A stretch of DNA of 64,000 nucleotides, taken from NCBI GenBank assembly GCA_905182305.1, contig CAJJBB010000003.1, positions 186,001 through 250,000 of the forward strand, given 5' to 3'. Shown in pieces: positions 27,803 to 38,349 of this stretch. This stretch comes from Flavobacteria bacterium MS024-2A. GTDB lineage: Bacteria > Bacteroidota > Bacteroidia > Flavobacteriales > Flavobacteriaceae. Under the pieces are notes generated by a model, which did not search any database, was not told the origin of the DNA, and worked only from the letters and a program-made list of their open reading frames with translations. Numbering within the stretch: the first letter of the stretch is position 1; each line of letters starts with the position of its first letter. The translations under genes were made by a program, and so were the position numbers.

Positions 27803-28025
27803 TTTAGTTCTAATGTTTTCGGGGCCTTACAAAAATATATTGTTCTAACACACTAGCCATCAGTTTCTTTCAATATTATTTTTTTTCTCAAAAAAATCAA
27901 AAAAGCGTCATATTGTTAAAAACTAACCCTCATTGTGGAAAAGTTGCTCTTTCAATTTCCAATTCATTTTAGAATCTTTGTTAAACAATAACCAATCAAT
28001 TTCAAATCATAAAATAAAAATCAAA

Positions 28026-29003
28026 ATGGCAGCAGTAGAACCTATCCTCCAAGAAAACGAAAATCGTTTCGTTATTTTCCCAATCCAACACCATGATATA
28101 TGGGAATGGTATAAAAAGATGGAGGCTAGTTTTTGGACAGCCGAAGAAATTGATTTACATCAAGATTTGACGGATTGGAACACAAAATTAACTAATGATG
28201 AACAATATTTCATCAAGCATATTCTAGCTTTTTTTGCTGCATCGGATGGTATTGTAAATGAAAATCTTGCTGAGAATTTTGTTAATGAAGTACAGTACTC
28301 TGAAGCTAAATTTTTCTATGGTTTTCAAATTATGATGGAAAATATCCATTCAGAAACGTATTCTTTATTAATTGATACGTATGTGAAAGACGATGCTGAA
28401 AAAGACAATCTTTTCAAGGCTATTGAAGTTTTTCCAGCCATTAAGAAAAAAGCAGATTGGGCATTACAGTGGATTGATTCAGATTCTTTTGCCGAGCGTT
28501 TAATTGCTTTTGCAGCTGTTGAAGGGATTTTCTTCTCAGGAGCATTCTGTTCTATTTATTGGTTGAAGAAAAGAGGATTAATGCCAGGCCTTACATTTTC
28601 GAATGAGTTGATATCTAGAGATGAAGGGGTGCATTGTGATTTTGCAGTTCACTTACACAATCATCACTTGGTAAATAAAGTACCTCCAGCTCGAATTAAA
28701 GAAATTCTTCTTGACGCATTAACAATTGAGCGCGAGTTTATCACGGAATCTTTACCCATCAGTTTGATTGGTATGAATGCCAAGTTGATGACCCAATATT
28801 TAGAATTTGTAACTGATCGACTTCTTACAGAATTAAACTTGGAGAAAGAGTTTAACGTAACTAATCCATTTGACTTTATGGATATGATATCCTTACAAGG
28901 AAAAACTAATTTCTTTGAGAAGCGAGTAGGTGAATACCAAAAAGCAGGTGTTCTAAATGCAGAAGATCAAGAGACAAAAATCAGCTTTGACGCAGATTTT
29001 TAG
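28026..29003 (+). CDS. nrdB: Ribonucleotide reductase class Ia, beta subunit
   Basis: This protein of 325 residues generates the tyrosyl radical for NrdA. The frame is open from 27933, but the ATG at 28026 ([14 protein letters not shown]) is the credible start. The di-iron and radical residues follow the class Ia layout: D in HQDLTDW, E in [13 protein letters not shown], and E-x-x-H with the radical tyrosine four residues after the histidine in [12 protein letters not shown] second ligand set is in [11 protein letters not shown] and [10 protein letters not shown]. nrdA follows 68 bp downstream. A 223-bp leader precedes it, with no clear NrdR box. Confidence 0.96.
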   Translation: MAAVEPILQENENRFVIFPIQHHDIWEWYKKMEASFWTAEEIDLHQDLTDWNTKLTNDEQYFIKHILAFFAASDGIVNENLAENFVNEVQYSEAKFFYGFQIMMENIHSETYSLLIDTYVKDDAEKDNLFKAIEVFPAIKKKADWALQWIDSDSFAERLIAFAAVEGIFFSGAFCSIYWLKKRGLMPGLTFSNELISRDEGVHCDFAVHLHNHHLVNKVPPARIKEILLDALTIEREFITESLPISLIGMNAKLMTQYLEFVTDRLLTELNLEKEFNVTNPFDFMDMISLQGKTNFFEKRVGEYQKAGVLNAEDQETKISFDADF

Positions 29004-29071
29004 TCTAAAGACACCCTAACTAATTTTTTTCTGTTTTCAGAAAAAGCCAATAATTTTTAAATATCACCCCT

Positions 29072-31525
29072 ATGTTTGTACTCAAGAGAGATGGCCGTAA
29101 AGAGCCCATTATGTTCGATAAAATTACCGCTCGAATTCGTAAGTTGAACTATGGATTAAATCCATTAGTAGATCCTGTTCGAATTGCAATGCGCGTAATT
29201 GAAGGACTTTATGATGGAGTTACGACTTCGGGCTTGGACAATCTTGCAGCTGAGGTTGCTGCCACGATGACCACATCTCATCCTGACTACGCAAAATTAG
29301 CGGCTCGTATATCAGTTTCTAATTTACATAAGAATACCAAAAAATCTTTTTCTGAAACTATGGCTGATTTGTATCAGTATGTAAATCCTAGAACAGGTAA
29401 AAAGGCTCCTTTACTTTCGGATGAGGTTTATGAGATTATTCAAAAAAATGCAGATAAGTTAGATTCAAACATTATTTACAATAGAGATTTTGGGTATGAC
29501 TTCTTTGGTTTCAAAACATTAGAACGCTCTTATTTACTGAAGTTAAACGGAGAGATTGTAGAAAGGCCACAGCACATGTTGATGCGTGTTTCTGTGGGAA
29601 TTCATTTAGACGATATTGATTCAGTTCTTGAGACTTACGAACTGATGTCTAAAAGATATTTTACGCACGCAACACCTACATTATTTAATTCAGGAACACC
29701 TAAGCCGCAGATGTCTTCATGTTTTTTATTGACTATGAAAGACGACAGTATTGATGGTATCTATGACACTTTAAAGCAGACTGCTCGAATTTCGCAGTCA
29801 GCAGGAGGTATTGGATTGTCTATTCACAATGTGCGCGCTACAGGGTCTTATATTGCAGGAACAAATGGAACCTCTAATGGAATTGTACCCATGCTACGTG
29901 TTTTTAACGACACAGCCCGATATGTTGATCAAGGTGGAGGAAAAAGGAAAGGCTCCTTTGCAATTTATGTAGAGCCGTGGCATGCTGATATTTTTGAATT
30001 CTTAGAGTTGAAAAAGAACCATGGAAAAGAAGAAATGCGTGCACGCGATTTGTTTTATGCTATGTGGACACCAGATTTATTCATGAAGCGAGTAGAACAA
30101 AATGCAGAATGGACATTAATGTGTCCTAACGAATGTCCTGATCTTTTTAATGTCCATGGAGATGAATTTGATAAACTTTACCTTAAATATGAATCAGAGG
30201 GAAAAGGGCGAAAAACAATCAAAGCACGTGAACTTTGGGAGAAGATTTTAGAATCTCAAATTGAAACAGGTACTCCATATATGCTTTATAAGGATGCTGC
30301 CAATAGAAAATCTAATCAGAAAAATTTAGGAACCATTCGTTCTTCAAATTTATGTACAGAAATTATGGAGTACACTTCTCCAGATGAGGTAGCTGTATGT
30401 AATTTAGCTTCTATAGCTCTACCTATGTTTATTAAAGATGACGCTTTTGATCACCAGGCGTTATTTGATGTAACAGTTCGTGTAACAAAAAATTTAAACC
30501 GCGTGATTGATCGCAATTACTATCCAGTAATTGAGGCCCAAAACTCAAACTTCAGACATCGTCCTGTAGGATTAGGAGTTCAAGGACTCGCAGATGCATT
30601 CATAATGTTACGCTTGCCTTTTACGTCTGAGAAAGCCAAAGAGCTAAATCAAGAAATTTTTGAAACTCTTTATTTTGCAGCTTTAACAGCTTCAGCAGAA
30701 GAAGCTAAAAATGATGGTCCTTACGAAAGCTACAAAGGCTCTCCAATTTCAAAAGGGGAATTCCAACATAACTTATGGGGAATAAAAGATGAAGAATTAA
30801 GCGGACGATGGGACTGGGCGGCTTTACGCAAAACTATAAAAAAACAAGGTGTTAGAAATTCACTTTTAGTAGCACCTATGCCAACTGCTAGCACTTCTCA
30901 AATCCTTGGAAATAACGAATGTTTTGAACCCTATACTTCTAATATTTATACAAGACGTGTCCTTTCGGGAGAGTTTATTGTTGTAAACAAGCATCTCTTG
31001 GAAGACCTTGTAGATCTTGGATTATGGGATGAAGACATGAAGCAAGAATTGATGCGCAATAATGGATCTGTTCAAAGTATCGAAGGTATTCCAGATGATT
31101 TAAAAGAACTATATCGTACGGTTTGGGAAATGAGTATGAAAGATATCATAGACATGTCTCGCCAACGAGGATATTTTATTGATCAATCACAATCCTTGAA
31201 TCTCTTTATGGAAGGAGCTACTATGGCCAAACTAACATCAATGCACTTTTATGGATGGAAATCGGGGTTAAAAACAGGAATGTATTATTTGAGAACCAAA
31301 TCCGCAGTTGATGCCATTAAGTTCACACTAGACAATACAAAAAAAGCAAAAAGCACACCGATAGCTGAAGTTAAAGCAACAAAAGTTACTCAGACTGCAG
31401 CTGCTAGTGCTATAGCCCCACAGCGAGCTGTTCCAGTTGAGCCTTTGACACCACAGGAGCTTAAGCAAATGCTTGCACAAGCCAAAGAAGGTGAAGATGA
31501 CGATTGCTTGATGTGCGGATCTTAA
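29072..31525 (+). CDS. nrdA: Ribonucleotide reductase class Ia, alpha subunit
   Basis: This protein of 817 residues reduces ribonucleoside diphosphates. The ATP-cone (residues 1-90) gives allosteric control by ATP/dATP. Active-site cysteines are in MSSCFLLTM and [10 protein letters not shown]. The NCxSIALP-type segment reads [12 protein letters not shown]. The radical-transfer tyrosines are in the C-terminal core ([17 protein letters not shown]). After that core comes a Pro/Ala-rich linker of about 60 residues, then the swinging C-terminal CLMC pair that passes electrons from thioredoxin. It is co-transcribed with nrdB. Confidence 0.96.
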   Translation: MFVLKRDGRKEPIMFDKITARIRKLNYGLNPLVDPVRIAMRVIEGLYDGVTTSGLDNLAAEVAATMTTSHPDYAKLAARISVSNLHKNTKKSFSETMADLYQYVNPRTGKKAPLLSDEVYEIIQKNADKLDSNIIYNRDFGYDFFGFKTLERSYLLKLNGEIVERPQHMLMRVSVGIHLDDIDSVLETYELMSKRYFTHATPTLFNSGTPKPQMSSCFLLTMKDDSIDGIYDTLKQTARISQSAGGIGLSIHNVRATGSYIAGTNGTSNGIVPMLRVFNDTARYVDQGGGKRKGSFAIYVEPWHADIFEFLELKKNHGKEEMRARDLFYAMWTPDLFMKRVEQNAEWTLMCPNECPDLFNVHGDEFDKLYLKYESEGKGRKTIKARELWEKILESQIETGTPYMLYKDAANRKSNQKNLGTIRSSNLCTEIMEYTSPDEVAVCNLASIALPMFIKDDAFDHQALFDVTVRVTKNLNRVIDRNYYPVIEAQNSNFRHRPVGLGVQGLADAFIMLRLPFTSEKAKELNQEIFETLYFAALTASAEEAKNDGPYESYKGSPISKGEFQHNLWGIKDEELSGRWDWAALRKTIKKQGVRNSLLVAPMPTASTSQILGNNECFEPYTSNIYTRRVLSGEFIVVNKHLLEDLVDLGLWDEDMKQELMRNNGSVQSIEGIPDDLKELYRTVWEMSMKDIIDMSRQRGYFIDQSQSLNLFMEGATMAKLTSMHFYGWKSGLKTGMYYLRTKSAVDAIKFTLDNTKKAKSTPIAEVKATKVTQTAAASAIAPQRAVPVEPLTPQELKQMLAQAKEGEDDDCLMCGS

Positions 31526-31630
31526 TTGATATAATGATTTAATAACACTATTTTAAAGATTACTTAAAAGGTAATATCTAACTTTTTTTAAAATATGATT
31601 TTTGTGTAACGTAATTATATTAAAAACTAC

Positions 31631-32833
31631 ATGAAACAGTTAATATCATCTTTTTTGTTTATCCCCCTTGGTCTTTTACTTCAAGCTCAAGAAATTAGTG
31701 ATACTAAATTTGGCAATGGAATGATAAATTTTATTGCAAAAGACAGTTCTTTTAGCGTAAAGTTTGCACCAAGAATTCAATCACGTTACCAAAGTGAATG
31801 GAGTTATAATGGTGAAGATTATGATCCTGCAAACATCAATTTTTCAGTAAGAAGAGCACGATTGAAATTTGGAGGTTTTGCTTTTTCACCAAAATTAAAG
31901 TACAAAATTGAATTGGGTCTTTCCAATCGTGATATTTCAGGAGCAAATGTTTACAATAGAAATACACCTCGGTATATTTTAGATGCAGTAGTCATGTGGA
32001 ATTTTCACGAAAATTTTGAACTATGGGCTGGCCAAACAAAACTACCAGGGAACATAGAACGAGTTGTTTCTTCAGCAAACTTACAGTTGATTGATCGTTC
32101 ATTATTGAATAGTAAATTTAATATTGATCGAGATGTGGGTATTCAATTACGTCACAAATTAAGATTGGGTGGTAACTGGATTATAAAAGAAAAGTTCTCA
32201 ATTTCACAGGGTGAAGGAAGAAATATAACTGAAGGAAATATAGGGGGACTTCAATATACCTCAAGACTTGAATTACTTCCTTTTGGTGAATTCTCTTCTA
32301 AGGGTGATTATTCCCAAGGAGACTTAAAACGTGAAAAATCAATTAAAGCCATGTTTGGTTTTACCTATGACATTAACGAAAATGCCGTAAAAAGTAGAAG
32401 TAATATGGGCTCTTATTTAATACAATCTAGTGGAGGATTATTTGAGACTGATATTACTACTATATTTCTGGATGGTGTCATTAAATATAACGGCTTCGCA
32501 TTGACGGGAGAGTATGCAAATAGAGATGCTGATCAAATTGAAGCTTTGGAAGAAGATGGTAGAACAAAAACAGGAGCTGTAGTGGGTGCAGGTTCTGCAT
32601 CAAATATACAAGGAAGTTATCTTTTTAAAAATAACTTTGAAATTACTGCGCGATATACTAATATTAATTTTAAAGAAATTACTCGCCTATCAGACCTTAA
32701 ACAAATCACATTTGGGGTGTCAAAGTATGTTGTGGGACATAGTTTAAAAATTCAAGCAGACATTAGCCTTTTAAATGCTAGTGGAATAAAAGACAATGTA
32801 CTTTTCAGAACAGGATTTGATCTTCATTTTTAA
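31631..32833 (+). CDS. OprO/OprP-like porin
   Basis: This outer-membrane beta-barrel protein has 400 residues, with a signal peptide of about 20 residues (ending QAQ). It begins after cleavage with short alternating strands such as FSVKFAPRIQSRYQSEW, VRRARLKFGGFAF and KYKIELGLSN, which is the OprP/OprO phosphate-selective porin pattern. It ends in an aromatic residue (DLHF), typical for barrel insertion. The next gene is a PiT-type phosphate transporter, so phosphate (or polyphosphate) uptake is a sensible role. Confidence 0.85.
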   Translation: MKQLISSFLFIPLGLLLQAQEISDTKFGNGMINFIAKDSSFSVKFAPRIQSRYQSEWSYNGEDYDPANINFSVRRARLKFGGFAFSPKLKYKIELGLSNRDISGANVYNRNTPRYILDAVVMWNFHENFELWAGQTKLPGNIERVVSSANLQLIDRSLLNSKFNIDRDVGIQLRHKLRLGGNWIIKEKFSISQGEGRNITEGNIGGLQYTSRLELLPFGEFSSKGDYSQGDLKREKSIKAMFGFTYDINENAVKSRSNMGSYLIQSSGGLFETDITTIFLDGVIKYNGFALTGEYANRDADQIEALEEDGRTKTGAVVGAGSASNIQGSYLFKNNFEITARYTNINFKEITRLSDLKQITFGVSKYVVGHSLKIQADISLLNASGIKDNVLFRTGFDLHF

Positions 32834-32892
32834 TAATTTGGTAACGTAGAGATTAATATTAATACTGATCTTTACCAATAATAAATTTTTTT

Positions 32893-35133
32893 ATGGATAA
32901 TATTTATTTATATATGTTGATTGCTCTTGCCGTTTTGGCAGTTGCAGACATCGTTGTAGGAGTTAGTAATGATGCTATTAACTTTTTGAATTCAGCAATA
33001 GGCTCAAAAGCAATCTCAATAAGAACCATTATGATTGTCGCAAGTTTAGGGATTTTTATTGGTGCTGTTTTTTCAAGTGGAATGATGGAAGTGGCTCGAA
33101 AAGGTATTTTTAATCCAGGCTCTTTTTACTTTGATGAAATTATGATCATTTTCATGGCTGTAATTATAACGGATATACTCCTCCTTGATTTCTTTAATAC
33201 ATTAGGTCTTCCTACCTCAACAACGGTTTCAATAGTTTTTAACCTCTTAGGTGCTTCTGTTGTGATGTCTTTAATTAAAATCGGTGCTTCAGATACTGAA
33301 ACGTTAGCTGATATAGGAAATTATATTAATACAGATAAAGCAATTACCATTATTAGTGGAATCCTCTTGTCTGTTGTCATTGCCTTTTCTGTTGGTGCTT
33401 TTGTCCAATGGATTTCACGAATTATTTTTACCTTTCAATTTGAAAAGAAAGTAAAAAACTTTGGAGCTTTTTTTGGTGGAATTGCCCTTACCTCAATCAC
33501 CTATTTTATTTTCATAAAAGGACTAAAAGGGACGCCATACTACAAAGAGCTTTCTGGTTTTTTGAAAAGTAATGAGCTTTTAATAGTTGCAATTGCTTTT
33601 TTTGCTTTAACAGCCCTTTCCTATTTTTTTCAAAAAGTCTCTCAAAAAAGTATTTTAATAGTTGTCATATTGGTAGGTACTTTTGGACTAGCCCTTGCTT
33701 TTTCAGGAAATGACTTAGTTAACTTTATTGGTGTTTCAATGGCAGCATATCATTCTTATGAAGCATGGAGTATTTCTGGAATAGATCCAACCTTATTTTC
33801 AATGGAAGTTTTAGATAAGAAAGTACCTGCAGAACCTCTTTTGTTATTTATTGCGGGTGGAATTATGGTAATTACTTTATGGTTTTCTAAAAAAGCAAAA
33901 ACTGTAGCAGAAACTGAAATAGGTTTATCTAGACAGAATGATACTCATGAAAAATTTAAACCCAATATTTTTTCTAGAACACTTGTAAATTCATTTTTTT
34001 ACCTTTCATCTTCACTAAGTGCAGTATTGCCAAAATCTTTTCATGATAGAATCGAGAAAAGTTATGAGCGAAATAATGCATTTATGCTTTCTAAAGATCA
34101 AAGTGTAGACGCCCCAGCTTTTGATATGATTAGAGCATCTGTTAACCTCATGGTTGCTGGTATTTTAATTTCAATTGCAACTGCCATGAAATTGCCTTTA
34201 TCAACTACATATGTAACCTTTATGGTGGCAATGGGAACCTCGCTTGCAGACAGAGCCTGGGGTAGGGAAAGTGCTGTGTATCGTGTTGCAGGTGTTGTAA
34301 GTGTTATAGGAGGCTGGTTTTTAACAGCTTTAGGAGCCTTTTTAGCTTCAGGGGTGGTTGTCTTTCTAATCCGATGGGATAAAGTAACTATGATCCCAAT
34401 TCTTTTGCTTTTAACAATTCTTTTACTTCTAAGAAACTTTATTAAACACAAAAATAAGGATGTAAAAATAGATTCCAATCAACTTAAAAAATATGAAAGT
34501 AGTACTGTTCAAGGCATTATTTCAGAAAGTGCTGAAAATATTATTGCTGTAATTTCTAGAGCTAGTAAAATTTATGCCAACTTTTTAGAGGGACTTTCTA
34601 CTCAAAACGCAGACCTATTAAAAAAGAGTAAAAAAGGGGTAGCGAAGTTAGATGGTGAGATAGAGGATCTTAGAGATAATATTTTCTTTTTGATTAAAAA
34701 TTTAGATGAAACTAGTGTCCGAGGAAGTAATTTTTATATTATAATATTGGCTTATCTAACAGATATAGCACAATCTTTAGAGTTTATTTCTAAGAAGAGT
34801 TATAAGCATGTAAATAATCAGCATCAAAAGTTAAAATTTAATCAATTCAAAGATTTAAAAGAAATAGAAGACCGGTTGGATTTACTGTATAAAGAAATAA
34901 TTGATATTTTTAATAGCAGAAAATTCGAGAGAATCTCTTTTGTGATAGCTCAAAAGAAGGAGTTACTAGGTCTTATTTCCGTGAAAATTGACACTCAAAT
35001 TGAGCGAACACGATCGGAAGAATCAAGCCCTAAAAACACCACGCTTTATTTCAATATTTTACTTGAAACGAAAGACTTAGTTAATAGTATCATGAACTTG
35101 ATGGAAGAATATTATAGTAGCTATAAAAAATAA
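32893..35133 (+). CDS. PiT-family inorganic phosphate transporter with C-terminal helical domain
   Basis: This protein of 746 residues moves phosphate with cations across the inner membrane. Two PiT repeats are visible: VGVSNDAINFLNSAIGSKA near residue 22 with GLPTSTTVSIVFNLLG near 105, and FSGNDLVNFIGVSMAAYHSY near 275 with KLPLSTTYVTFMVAMGTSLA near 435. Membrane segments run to about 520. Residues 535-746 form a soluble, highly charged helical domain resembling PhoU/DUF47-type bundles. It is a fusion typical of Bacteroidota and may control the channel. It follows the porin gene by 59 bp. Confidence 0.93.
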   Translation: MDNIYLYMLIALAVLAVADIVVGVSNDAINFLNSAIGSKAISIRTIMIVASLGIFIGAVFSSGMMEVARKGIFNPGSFYFDEIMIIFMAVIITDILLLDFFNTLGLPTSTTVSIVFNLLGASVVMSLIKIGASDTETLADIGNYINTDKAITIISGILLSVVIAFSVGAFVQWISRIIFTFQFEKKVKNFGAFFGGIALTSITYFIFIKGLKGTPYYKELSGFLKSNELLIVAIAFFALTALSYFFQKVSQKSILIVVILVGTFGLALAFSGNDLVNFIGVSMAAYHSYEAWSISGIDPTLFSMEVLDKKVPAEPLLLFIAGGIMVITLWFSKKAKTVAETEIGLSRQNDTHEKFKPNIFSRTLVNSFFYLSSSLSAVLPKSFHDRIEKSYERNNAFMLSKDQSVDAPAFDMIRASVNLMVAGILISIATAMKLPLSTTYVTFMVAMGTSLADRAWGRESAVYRVAGVVSVIGGWFLTALGAFLASGVVVFLIRWDKVTMIPILLLLTILLLLRNFIKHKNKDVKIDSNQLKKYESSTVQGIISESAENIIAVISRASKIYANFLEGLSTQNADLLKKSKKGVAKLDGEIEDLRDNIFFLIKNLDETSVRGSNFYIIILAYLTDIAQSLEFISKKSYKHVNNQHQKLKFNQFKDLKEIEDRLDLLYKEIIDIFNSRKFERISFVIAQKKELLGLISVKIDTQIERTRSEESSPKNTTLYFNILLETKDLVNSIMNLMEEYYSSYKK

Positions 35134-35160
35134 GATTTAATTTTAAAGAAATTAAATCTT
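35132..35160. repeat. AT-rich perfect hairpin after the phosphate transporter gene
   Basis: A perfect 12-bp inverted repeat with a 5-base loop (arms 35132-35143 and 35149-35160) starts inside the PiT stop codon. No T-run follows on either strand, so it may be a weak terminator or a 3'-end stabiliser. The rest of the 290-bp gap up to 35424 holds a second, smaller 8-bp inverted repeat (35224-35231 with 35238-35245) and no gene. Confidence 0.5.
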
Positions 35161-35423
35161 ATGTCATAGTTGCTGAATTAAAAATATTTATAATAAGAGG
35201 ATAGCTTTTAAACTATAACTTTTTTTAGCTTGATAATAAGCTAAATATTGACCTAATAACAATATGATCCTATGTCAAATAATTAAAGACTATTGGCACT
35301 ACTAGAAGACATTATTTTAAGTCTAATTGAGGTTATAAAGTAATTTATTATTTTAAAAGAAAATCACCTAAAAGAAAACTCTTCAGTTCTAGTCAATTAG
35401 ATCATTGAGATATTTAGTATTCT

Positions 35424-38261
35424 TTAAAATTTAATAGAGTATCCTAAAGTAAATTGACGACCGACATTCCTTTTGCTGAAGAATTTACTTTTAACGTTAT
35501 AACCTTGAAACAAACTTTCACGACTTTCATCTAATAAGTTAGAGATTTTCAACGTTAGAGTTCTATTATTTTTAATTTTCTTTATAAAATTAAAGTTTAA
35601 ATTATTAAAGGGTAAGGTAAAAACATCTGGATAAAAACCATCTCCAACAACTTCTAGCGTTTTTCCTTGAACATTAAAGTAAAGCCCTGTTTGGATTCCT
35701 TTTTCTTTATTATTATAATCTAGGCCTGCGTTTATTAGATATGGAGATTGACCTTGAAGTGGTCTAGAAGTGCCTAATGTTTCCCCTGTTCTTAAACCCA
35801 AAGTTCTTAACCTTAATTCGTCTTGACTAAACTTTTCATCTGAAATAATATAGGACCCATTAAAGTTGAAGTTAACATTTCTAATACCTGGAAATATAGT
35901 TGTAAGATTTCTTCTTATTTCTAATTCAACTCCTACAACTTTTGCATTTTCTAGATTTAAAGGAGTGTAGTTTGAAGTGGATGCTGCTACAAATCCAATT
36001 TCAATGGGATCTGTTAAATTTTTGTAAAATGCACTTACCGAAAAAAATTGAGCATCTTTTCCAAATACCTCATAACGAATGTCAAAATTATCTATGTACG
36101 TTGGTTTGATGTTAATATTTCCAATAAAAAATAAATTTGATAATGGGTCATAAATCTCTGCTATAGAAGCTTCTTTAAAACTAGGTCTTGCTGTAGTAAG
36201 GGAATAAGAAAGGCGAATATTTTGTTTTTCCTTTAGGGTATAAATGAAGTTTAAAGATGGGAAAATATTATTTTTATTTATTATTTTCTGATCATCATAA
36301 ACCTGACCTAATTGACTATTTTTTCCAGTATATAAAACTTGATAGTTTTCAAATCGTAAACCAATAATAGATTTTAATTTTTCTGAAAGATTAAATTCAT
36401 TTGAGACGTAACCAGCTATATTATATTGTTTTGCATTAAATAAGTTTGCTTCTTGGCGAATAGTCGTTTGTGGATTAATATAGGTTCCGTTAGTATTGGA
36501 AGAGGAAATTAAATTAGTTGAATTGAATAGCTGATTAGGATCACCCGAATAACGATCCCAATCTTGTTCAGAAGTAAACGTTGAACTAGTGGAATATTGA
36601 GCAATTGAAAAATAACGTTCTTTCTCAGAAAGATAGATCCCAAATTTTAAAACTGCATCTGCTGCTAAGAATTTAAAACGCTTTGTTGCATCAATTTTAC
36701 CAACAAGATTATTTTCATCCAAACTTCTCCAAATCCTTTTTGGCTCGGTATTTTCTTGAAAACTAAAAACGCCTTCCTCATCTTGAAAGGTTGTATTTCG
36801 AATATCTTTATCATGAACTTTCGCTAAAGTTCCAGAAAGAGTCCATTCAAGCTTGAAAGTTCCATCAGAAAAATTGTGAAGTCCTGAAAAGATTCCATTG
36901 GTAATACTTCGTTCATTATATTCTAAGTTATACTTATTGAAATCAATAAAATCTGAAAACCTTGTTAATTGTCTGAAACTTCCAGCTGTACTTTCACCAT
37001 TCTGAATATGAAGAGCATTGAATTTTATTTTACTAGTTGTTGTTTTGTAGGTAAGACCAAACAAACCACTTGCAATGATATTATGACCACCAATTGTTCC
37101 ATATTGAATGCGATTTTCTTCTAACTCATTTATGTCTTTATTAGTACTATAATTATAAATATTATTTTGTGCATTTTCAAAAATAGTTTGTTCATTTTTG
37201 TAGTTAAGAGATCCTAATACGCCAATAGAATTGCCATTACTAAATTTAAATTGGTTTCCATACGAAATACCAACTCCAAAGTTTAAAAAACTTTTATCAA
37301 TAGTCGGTGCCATTTGAGAGTTGAATTTATTGGCCACTGTATTGATTAACTCTAAGCCATTTTCTGTACGATTAAAACGAGGATCAAATGTATTTCCTAA
37401 AAAACTATTTGCAATTTTATTTTTTCTAGTTCCGTCATCAAAACCTAAAAAATCTGTTTGCCCACCGTCATAACTTAAATAATTTTCATTAAAATGCATA
37501 TTAGGATTATAGGCTGTATTTATTTTAACAGAAAACTCCTCTTTTGTTGGAAATTCCTTTGTAATAATATCAATAACTCCCCCCGTGAAGTCAGCAGCTA
37601 AGTCTGCTCTAGCAGATTTTATTACAAGAATATTTGAAATCATATTAGTTGGAAATAGATCCATTTGAATCGTATTTCTATCAGGATCTAAACCCGGAAT
37701 GTCAACGCCATTTAAGATGGATTTCGAATATCGGTCACCTAGACCCCTCACATACACAAATTTTCCTCCTTGAACAGAGACACCTGGGACACTTTTAATG
37801 GCTCCAGCGATATCACTTGCACCAATTTTTTTAAAAGCCTGAGCTGAAATTCCGTCTAACAGGCTTGCAGATCTACGTTGTATTTCAAGTACTGATGATT
37901 CGGTGTTTCTCCTAGCATCTACTGTTACGATTACTTCTTCTAGGCCTTGTGCAGCAGAATTTAACACTACTTCAGTTAGAGTGTAATCATTTCCACCTAC
38001 AATAATATTTGTAATCTCTTTAGTTTCATATCCTACAAAAGAAAAAATTAAAGTATAGGTTCCTTCATTTAGTTCAAAGAAATATTTCCCATCAAAGTCG
38101 GAGGTTATTCCTTCTCCAGTTTCTTTAACTTGAATATTAGCAAAAGGAAGCGATTCATTAAAATCACCATCTATAACTGTACCTGTAATTCCTGACTGAG
38201 CATTTAAAAGTATGCTAGAAAGAGAAATTATTTGAAGTGTGAATAAAAGTGTTTTTTTCAT
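35424..38261 (-). CDS. TonB-dependent receptor with carboxypeptidase-regulatory-like domain
   Basis: This outer-membrane transporter has 945 residues. In order: a signal peptide (1-21), a carboxypeptidase-regulatory-like domain (about 22-110, GITGTVIDGDFNESLPFANI), a plug domain (about 130-240, GGKFVYVRGLGDRYSKSILN), and a 22-strand barrel ending in TLGYSIKF. The plug has KSARADLAADFTGGVIDI. The upstream gene on the same strand encodes a beta-helix lipoprotein, so the two probably work together. The ligand is unknown. The neighbourhood includes phosphate genes, but those are convergent, not in the same operon. Confidence 0.93.
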   Translation of the reverse strand: MKKTLLFTLQIISLSSILLNAQSGITGTVIDGDFNESLPFANIQVKETGEGITSDFDGKYFFELNEGTYTLIFSFVGYETKEITNIIVGGNDYTLTEVVLNSAAQGLEEVIVTVDARRNTESSVLEIQRRSASLLDGISAQAFKKIGASDIAGAIKSVPGVSVQGGKFVYVRGLGDRYSKSILNGVDIPGLDPDRNTIQMDLFPTNMISNILVIKSARADLAADFTGGVIDIITKEFPTKEEFSVKINTAYNPNMHFNENYLSYDGGQTDFLGFDDGTRKNKIANSFLGNTFDPRFNRTENGLELINTVANKFNSQMAPTIDKSFLNFGVGISYGNQFKFSNGNSIGVLGSLNYKNEQTIFENAQNNIYNYSTNKDINELEENRIQYGTIGGHNIIASGLFGLTYKTTTSKIKFNALHIQNGESTAGSFRQLTRFSDFIDFNKYNLEYNERSITNGIFSGLHNFSDGTFKLEWTLSGTLAKVHDKDIRNTTFQDEEGVFSFQENTEPKRIWRSLDENNLVGKIDATKRFKFLAADAVLKFGIYLSEKERYFSIAQYSTSSTFTSEQDWDRYSGDPNQLFNSTNLISSSNTNGTYINPQTTIRQEANLFNAKQYNIAGYVSNEFNLSEKLKSIIGLRFENYQVLYTGKNSQLGQVYDDQKIINKNNIFPSLNFIYTLKEKQNIRLSYSLTTARPSFKEASIAEIYDPLSNLFFIGNINIKPTYIDNFDIRYEVFGKDAQFFSVSAFYKNLTDPIEIGFVAASTSNYTPLNLENAKVVGVELEIRRNLTTIFPGIRNVNFNFNGSYIISDEKFSQDELRLRTLGLRTGETLGTSRPLQGQSPYLINAGLDYNNKEKGIQTGLYFNVQGKTLEVVGDGFYPDVFTLPFNNLNFNFIKKIKNNRTLTLKISNLLDESRESLFQGYNVKSKFFSKRNVGRQFTLGYSIKF

Positions 38262-38288
38262 TATTATTTTAAAGTATATTTAAGTGAC

Positions 38289-38320
38289 TAATGCCCAATG
38301 GTTTTATCCATTGGGCATTA
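38289..38320 (-). repeat. Strong intercistronic hairpin between lipoprotein and receptor genes
   Basis: A perfect 13-bp inverted repeat (arms 38289-38301 and 38308-38320, loop of 6) lies in the 88-bp gap between the lipoprotein stop and the TonB receptor start. No T-run follows it on the minus strand, so it looks more like an intercistronic mRNA stabiliser or an attenuator than a classic terminator. Confidence 0.7.
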
Positions 38321-38349
38321 GAAAAATCGAAATGTAATGACCTAAGATT

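Noticed and set aside
27803-28025. Cobalamin riboswitch or NrdR box upstream of nrdB
   Set aside because: No B12-box was seen and the reductase is the B12-independent class Ia. Only a weak partial NrdR-like word was found, so none was called.
34098-34478. Antisense open frame of 126 codons inside the PiT gene
   Set aside because: Lies opposite a conserved membrane region and has no signal of its own.
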